Below are positions 59,100 through 64,000 of a stretch of DNA of 64,000 nt, piece by piece. Under the pieces are notes generated by a model. That model did no database searches. It was given only the letters and a program-made list of their open reading frames with translations, and was not told the DNA's origin. The position numbers and the translations under genes were made by a program. The stretch covers positions 77,510,428 to 77,574,427 of the forward strand of contig CM070618.1 of the NCBI GenBank assembly GCA_036346255.1. The letters run 5' to 3'. The stretch comes from Ampelocalamus luodianensis. Lineage: Eukaryota > Streptophyta > Magnoliopsida > Poales > Poaceae. Position 1 is the stretch's first letter. Every line of letters begins with the position of its first letter.

Positions 59100-60213
59100 C
59101 ATCTCCCTCGATGCAGTCTATCACTTTCCGTGATAAACCCTTTGTGAAGGGATCTGCCAGATTTTTAGCTGTTTGGATATAATCCAAAGCTATTACTCCG
59201 GTGTTTCTCATTTTTTCGATGATTTGATCTTCTCTTCACATGTCTTGATGCCTTCATATTATCCTTAGAACTGTTCACTTTGACGATCACGGTCCGATTG
59301 TCACGATTCATCGTAATAGCCGAACCGGTTTTTCAACTCACCGCAAATCCATCAAGAGCTCACGGCCATTGGCTTCAACAATGGCGATATCTAATGCCGT
59401 GAGTTTCGCTTCCATTGTTGACCTCGTTAAGATGGTGCGCTTGCAAGACTTCCATGAAACAGCGCCACCTCCAAGTGTGAAGACATATCCACTTGTGGCC
59501 TTAATCTCATCAAGATCGATATCCGGTTTGAATCGCTATAACCTCCCAAGACTGGGTACCGGTATAGTGAATGCCATAACTCATAGTACCTTTTAGATAG
59601 CGCATTACCCTCTCAAGAGCATGCCAATGATCATCTCCCGGATTAGAAACAAAACGGCTTAGTTTGCTCACAGCAAACGAGATGTCAGGCCTGGTACCGC
59701 TAGCTAAATATATGAGTGAACCAATTATCTGAGAATATTTTAATTGGTCTCTGGCTATTCTCCGATTCTTCCTAAGCAACATGCTAGGATCATAAGGTAT
59801 TGGAGAGGATTTGCAGTCGCTATAACCAAAACGACTCAGAATCTTTTCCACATAATGGGATTGCAACAATGTAATCCCACCATCATCACCTCTCAACAGC
59901 TTGATGTTCAAGATAACATCAGTTACTCCCAGATCTTTCATCCCAAAATTCTGAGACAAGAAATTCTTGACCTCCTTAATCACATTAAGGTTGGTCCCAA
60001 AGATCAGTATGTCATCAACATACAGACATAGAATGACTCCCTCGCCCCCACCATGGCGATAATACACACATCTGTCAGCTTCATTCACAATAAAACTTGC
60101 AGATGTTAAAGTTCTGTCGAACTTTTCATGCCACTGCTTAGGTGCTTGTTTAAGACCATACAAAGATTTCAACAACTTACACACCTTTCCTTCTTGACCA
60201 TCTACTACAAATC
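59100..60213 (-). pseudogene. Copia RT/RNase H, partial and broken
   Basis: Minus-strand blocks: KLLKSLYGLKQAPKQWHEKF, YVDDILIFGTN, NFGMKDLG, GSLIYLASGTRPDISFAVSK, and VMRYLKGTMSYGIHYTGT. Near 59520 the expected SDADW-type RNase H segment reads IQTGYRS, then a frame change recovers TSGYVFTLGGGAVSWKSCKR and STMEAKLTALD. The C-terminal YIQTAKNLADPFTKGLSRK is near 59120-59180. A stop follows LLMDLR near 59340. The upstream part is separated by the inserted LTR at 60214. Confidence 0.9.
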
Positions 60214-61028
60214 TGTCAGAACCCGGGATAAATACCCCAGATTCTCTGTGCATAACTGAACTAGTCCCATGATCAGTAGCTAGTTCACACAGTAAACAAA
60301 TATGGTAACAAATTCATATCACGACTTTATTATTAATCAACAGAGTTTATTACAAAAGAGGCTTACAGCCAACAATAAAGAACACAGCGGAAGACGAAGA
60401 AGTAGTAGGGTCCAGCAATCTGCCACAGGCAATCGACTGGGGAAGCGGCCTAGTCGTCAGGGTCCATCTCGATAGCAAAGTCCTCCTTTTCTGAAATTTT
60501 GTTTGCATAAGCAAGAATGAACACAACTTCCGTGCTCGCAAGTTACACCCGTCAAGTAACAGAATGACATGCATATATGGATGTAACAATAGCAAGGCTT
60601 ATTGGTTTATTTGCATAAAGCAGCATTTACGTTAAATACTTGTACTAAGTTCTAAAGCAGTTATTTTATAACTACAAATCATTTTGTAAATTCTCAGATT
60701 TATAGTCAGATAACATTCACACATGAATGGTGAAGGATACCCTCCTATCACATGGCTTCCTACCCAAATCCCATTTGGATAAACCAGTTTTGAAGAAGTC
60801 TTTTTCAAACAAAACCAAAGTCTAACTTTGAGCAGTTCTGCTAACATGTCCATGACCGTGGACACGGCTATTCGAATAGTTTTACACTCTGCAGAGGTTG
60901 TACAGCTTTACCCACAAGACACGACTTCTCTAGTTTGTTCGGCATCCGTCGATACCACCGCTCACTACCTTAGGTAAGCAGTCTAGAGCATGTGTCAAGG
61001 CCTTTACAATGCACCATCCTTCCGCAGT
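60214..61028 (-). repeat. Gypsy-type LTR, reverse orientation, inserted in the copia RT gene
   Basis: Reading leftward it ends ...CCCGGGTTCTGACA at 60214, like the solo LTR at 46647. It matches that unit through GACTAGGCCGCTTCCCCAGT (60453-60434) and the CTATTCGAATAG region, back to about 61028, where another element begins. The upstream remainder of this LTR should reappear beyond that insertion. The candidate target word is AAATC (60209-60213). Confidence 0.8.
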
Positions 61029-64000
61029 TGTGAGGACCCCAATTTATTTGGCTTGTAATGCTTAACCAACCGCCTGGTCCTAGCATCACAAATCAAATAA
61101 ACTGAGCCTTGAGATATGTATACTTCCCAGAAAGCAGTATACACACCTCACCACAAAATTATGCATCAACTCTATTCCAAACATAGAGTCCAAACATCAC
61201 ACTACCAGCAGAAAGTAACAACAGAAGAGTTATTACAGACAATGGCCGACCGGCCAAAAGATACATAAATACCAGAAGAACGACAGTGAAGCAAAGTGCC
61301 ATAAGATGGCTATAAACAAAGCCAATCGCGTGCCTTCACCCACAAGGCATCCGACCGACCGCCAAGCCTAGTCGTCGAACACGCGGCAAAGACAACTCAC
61401 GAAGTGAGGCCCTTGGGGCTCACCTTCTTCCTCTGCAACAAAAACATTAAGCAAAGCGGTGAGTACAAAAATTGTTTTTGTACTGCAAGATCGACGTGTG
61501 AACTAGCGCACTGCTCATATGCTACATGCGAGCTTATTTGGTGGAGGCCATATGTTTCATTTGCACAAAGCCAAATTTATTTGCAATAATGTAATGATTT
61601 GAAGGCAAGTTTGCAATTCATTTTTAATTGAAATAATAAGAAGGATAATAATAACAAAAGAGTAAAGAAAAACACCTAGAAGTGACTATCCCAATAGTCA
61701 CCACAACAATAGCACGAACCCAGCATTCGTACCACCCATCAAGTTTTAATTTAAAGGTTGTAGTCTAACTCTTGAAAAGCTTACCCAAGCGTGTCCATCA
61801 CCTAGGACGAGACTATTCGAATAGTTTTAACCTGCGCAGGTGTACCATCTGCATCCACACTTCGCATCGCCTTTAAGCCAAAACACACTTCGAAGGTATG
61901 TTGCACGGCTAAGTCCTACGAGACTTTTTCCAATATTGTGTATTAACTACGAGCCGCTCGTATGGATAGAAATCCATACGCTTACATGGTAAAGCCGAAA
62001 AGACAACTACCTTTATGGGTAAAGCTTTTGGACAACTACCATGCTCCCAACACCATCCCTCCTGCGACCTCCTGCGACCCGGAGCCAATACACGCCAAAG
62101 TACTAGGTCAAGAGAGGTCCCATATACTCTAGTGTGGTTAGCACGCCGAAATGCCTGGATAACAGGTACTCACAAGATGTTCGGTCCTTAATTGACCCGG
62201 GCACCATTCCAGTCACACCCAAAAATCACACCATCTTACCATTGTGCCCGCGTCTAAATCGTTTTTGTTTTCAGTTTTAGTTTTGTAATTAACATAACAT
62301 AAGCCGAAACATAAGAACAATAATAAATTTATGTGATCAAGACCATCGACTAAGTCGATGATCGCCCAAATCTACCGGAAGCTAAGCATGGCTAAGCAAC
62401 TGAACTCGTAATCTACTAAGTGATAAGAGTTCATCCAACGAACTCTAATCACAGCAAGTAACCTAGGCTCAGGTAGTAGAGACCAATGTTTTACCTACAG
62501 GATATGCAGCTACGGATTTAACTAATCAATTTAACACAAATTAAGCAATGCATACATACAGCTGAAACAAAATATTAGACTTTAAAATACTGGGATTAAC
62601 ATGATCAAACTGCTTACCTGGCTACTGTTGCTCAATAGGCTCAACCTGTTGCAGAGGATCACTCTCGATAAAACCAGAACCGTCGCAATCTAACGATCGA
62701 GCAAAAGCAACGAATAAGAACCAATAACACCGACAAAACTCAAACATTCAAAACCATCTAATGAGCACAAAATTCACACAGCAGCTAGAGCATGGTTTAA
62801 CACAAATTTTGAAACAGAGAACAATTTATTTGGAGTTGTGATGAATTTTCTAGGAATTTTCTAAGTTAAATTCACATAAAAGGCATCAATTAATTATTTA
62901 GCAAAATTTAAGAACAGAGACACATCTAACACCTATACTGATAATTAGTACACTAAAAATGAAAATTTACAAAATTGGATTTACTGGATTGGACAATTAT
63001 TGAGATAGATATGAATTTTCTAATTTGAAATATACATAAAAACACCATTTAATCAACTATCAGATTTTTGATACAGAGACAAAGCTGAAACTATTTTTAG
63101 TAAATAGCACATTTAAAATGAAAATTAACAGAACTGGTTTCGTGCGATTTGAAGAAAAATTGAATTAGTTATGCATTTTCTAAGTTTAATTGAATTAAGA
63201 GTGCAACAGAAAATACATTTCAGAAATACTAAAGCATTCAATACTTTTTCTACCGACAGCGAGCTAGCCACGACATCGGCGGCGGGCTCGCGATGCGCTC
63301 GACCAGAAACCAACCACCGATGGTGACGTCGGCGTATTCTAAGAATACATCTTCGCTTAGCAAAACGTAATCCTAACATACATGCACAGAGAATTACGCT
63401 TTCTAACAAAGGAAACGTATTAACGAAGTTACACAATCCTTAACTGACAACCTGGGCCCGCATGGCAGCGACTCAGAGTAACATAACGGTTGGATTAAAA
63501 GATTTCCTAAACGCAATTAACAGAGAGGGTCCACAAGTCAGCGACACATCTAAGCAAAGATTAGCGCTAAACTAATTGCCACCGGCGGTCCACCGGCGCG
63601 CACGGGGACGGTGGCGCGGCCGCGCAACTGATCTAGCTAACCAGAGGGTCTCAGGGCAAAAGGGTTATACCTACAGGTCCGCTGAGAGCTCGCGAACTTG
63701 ATGACGACGATACGGAACCTCGAGGATGTCGGCGGCGAGCTGGCGCCGAACGGAGGCGGAGAAGAAAGTGCGGCTTCCGCGGAGAGGACGCTACAAGCTT
63801 CTAGAAGACTCCGGAAGGTGCGCTTAAGCTTTGCCTCGACACCAGGATTAACAAGCACAAGATAACGCCGACGAAGAGGGACCGAGGCGGCCGGAATTGC
63901 CACGGCGGCGGAACACCGAGCTTGGAGAAGAACTGGCTGCACGCCCTCAACGATGTGCCAAAAATGAAAATGAACCCACCGTAAGCATCAGTGGAGAAAT
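61029..64000 (-). repeat. Second gypsy-type LTR nested in the first; runs off the window
   Basis: At 61029 similarity to the solo LTR stops in mid-word (CCGCAGT) and TGTGAGGACCCC begins, a typical LTR terminus. The unit has the family layout in reverse: ACTATTCGAATAGTTTTAAC near 61811, GTTCGGTCCTTAATTGACCC near 62181, AT-rich middle, and a GC-rich segment at 63240-63950. No gag/pol motifs. The target word candidate is GCAGT (61024-61028); the far end is outside the window. Confidence 0.7.

Larger units (their letters stand above)
57477..60213 (-). mobile_element. Second Ty1/copia element, 3' part
   Basis: On the minus strand: end of reverse transcriptase, RNase H, a polypurine tract (TAGTGGGGGAT, 58550-58540), then a 3' LTR. 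It is cut at 60213 by the reverse-oriented gypsy-type LTR, and its 5' portion must lie beyond 64000. The five bases after the LTR are GTTCC (57472-57476), to be matched on the far side. Confidence 0.85.

Noticed and set aside
1..64000. CRISPR arrays, rRNA or tRNA genes
   Set aside because: No regularly spaced direct repeats of CRISPR type, no rRNA core sequences, and no tRNA-like genes were noticed by eye; the only tRNA-related match is the retrotransposon primer-binding site.

Overview
This is a stretch of plant nuclear DNA from a grass, most likely Oryza or a close relative. The evidence is introns with GT/AG borders, GC-rich single-exon genes next to AT-rich intergenic DNA, Stowaway elements (TA target sites, CTCCCTYCGTC ends), a Micron-like element embedded in a (TA)n microsatellite (a family described from rice), and a short-loop PIN auxin carrier of the PIN5 type. 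There is no sign of bacterial or organellar sequence. Most of the window is nested, decayed transposable elements.

Three host genes look functional: an EID1-like F-box gene (+ strand, conserved part 5298-6107), a five-exon PIN5-type auxin transporter (- strand, 26945-29151), and an intronless triose-phosphate-translocator-family transporter (- strand, 39996-41066).

Layout. 1-4500: no recognisable gene. 4.5-6.1 kb: F-box gene. 6.4-12.7 kb: a complete but dead Ty1/copia element with 468-bp LTRs. It sits in the last coding exon of a second, decayed PIN5-like gene (12746-13300), whose stop codon now lies on the far side of the element. 13.3-15.0 kb: a mosaic with a V-ATPase subunit F start and a scrap resembling ATG8. 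15.08-23.76 kb: a 5'-truncated Ty3/gypsy element of the Tat type on the - strand, with a spliced antisense ORF. 23.97-26.03 kb: a Mutator-like element with ~550-bp inverted ends, an exact 9-bp target duplication and a long central hairpin. 26.9-29.4 kb: PIN5 gene and promoter. 29.7-36.7 kb: LTR-like sequence and several MITEs. 39.7-41.4 kb: sugar-phosphate transporter gene. 41.7-51 kb: Stowaways and nested gypsy-type LTRs, including a 3.6-kb solo LTR with an exact 5-bp duplication. 51.1-52.5 kb: dead hAT transposase. 52.5-57.5 kb: repeats and tandem duplications. 57.5-64 kb: a - strand copia interrupted by an LTR, itself interrupted by another LTR that runs off the window.

The host genes do not form a pathway. 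The clearest story is tandem duplication of a PIN5-type gene followed by loss of one copy: loss of exon 1, partial loss of exon 3, a frameshift, loss of a splice donor and the copia insertion. All family assignments come from reading motifs, not from database searches.
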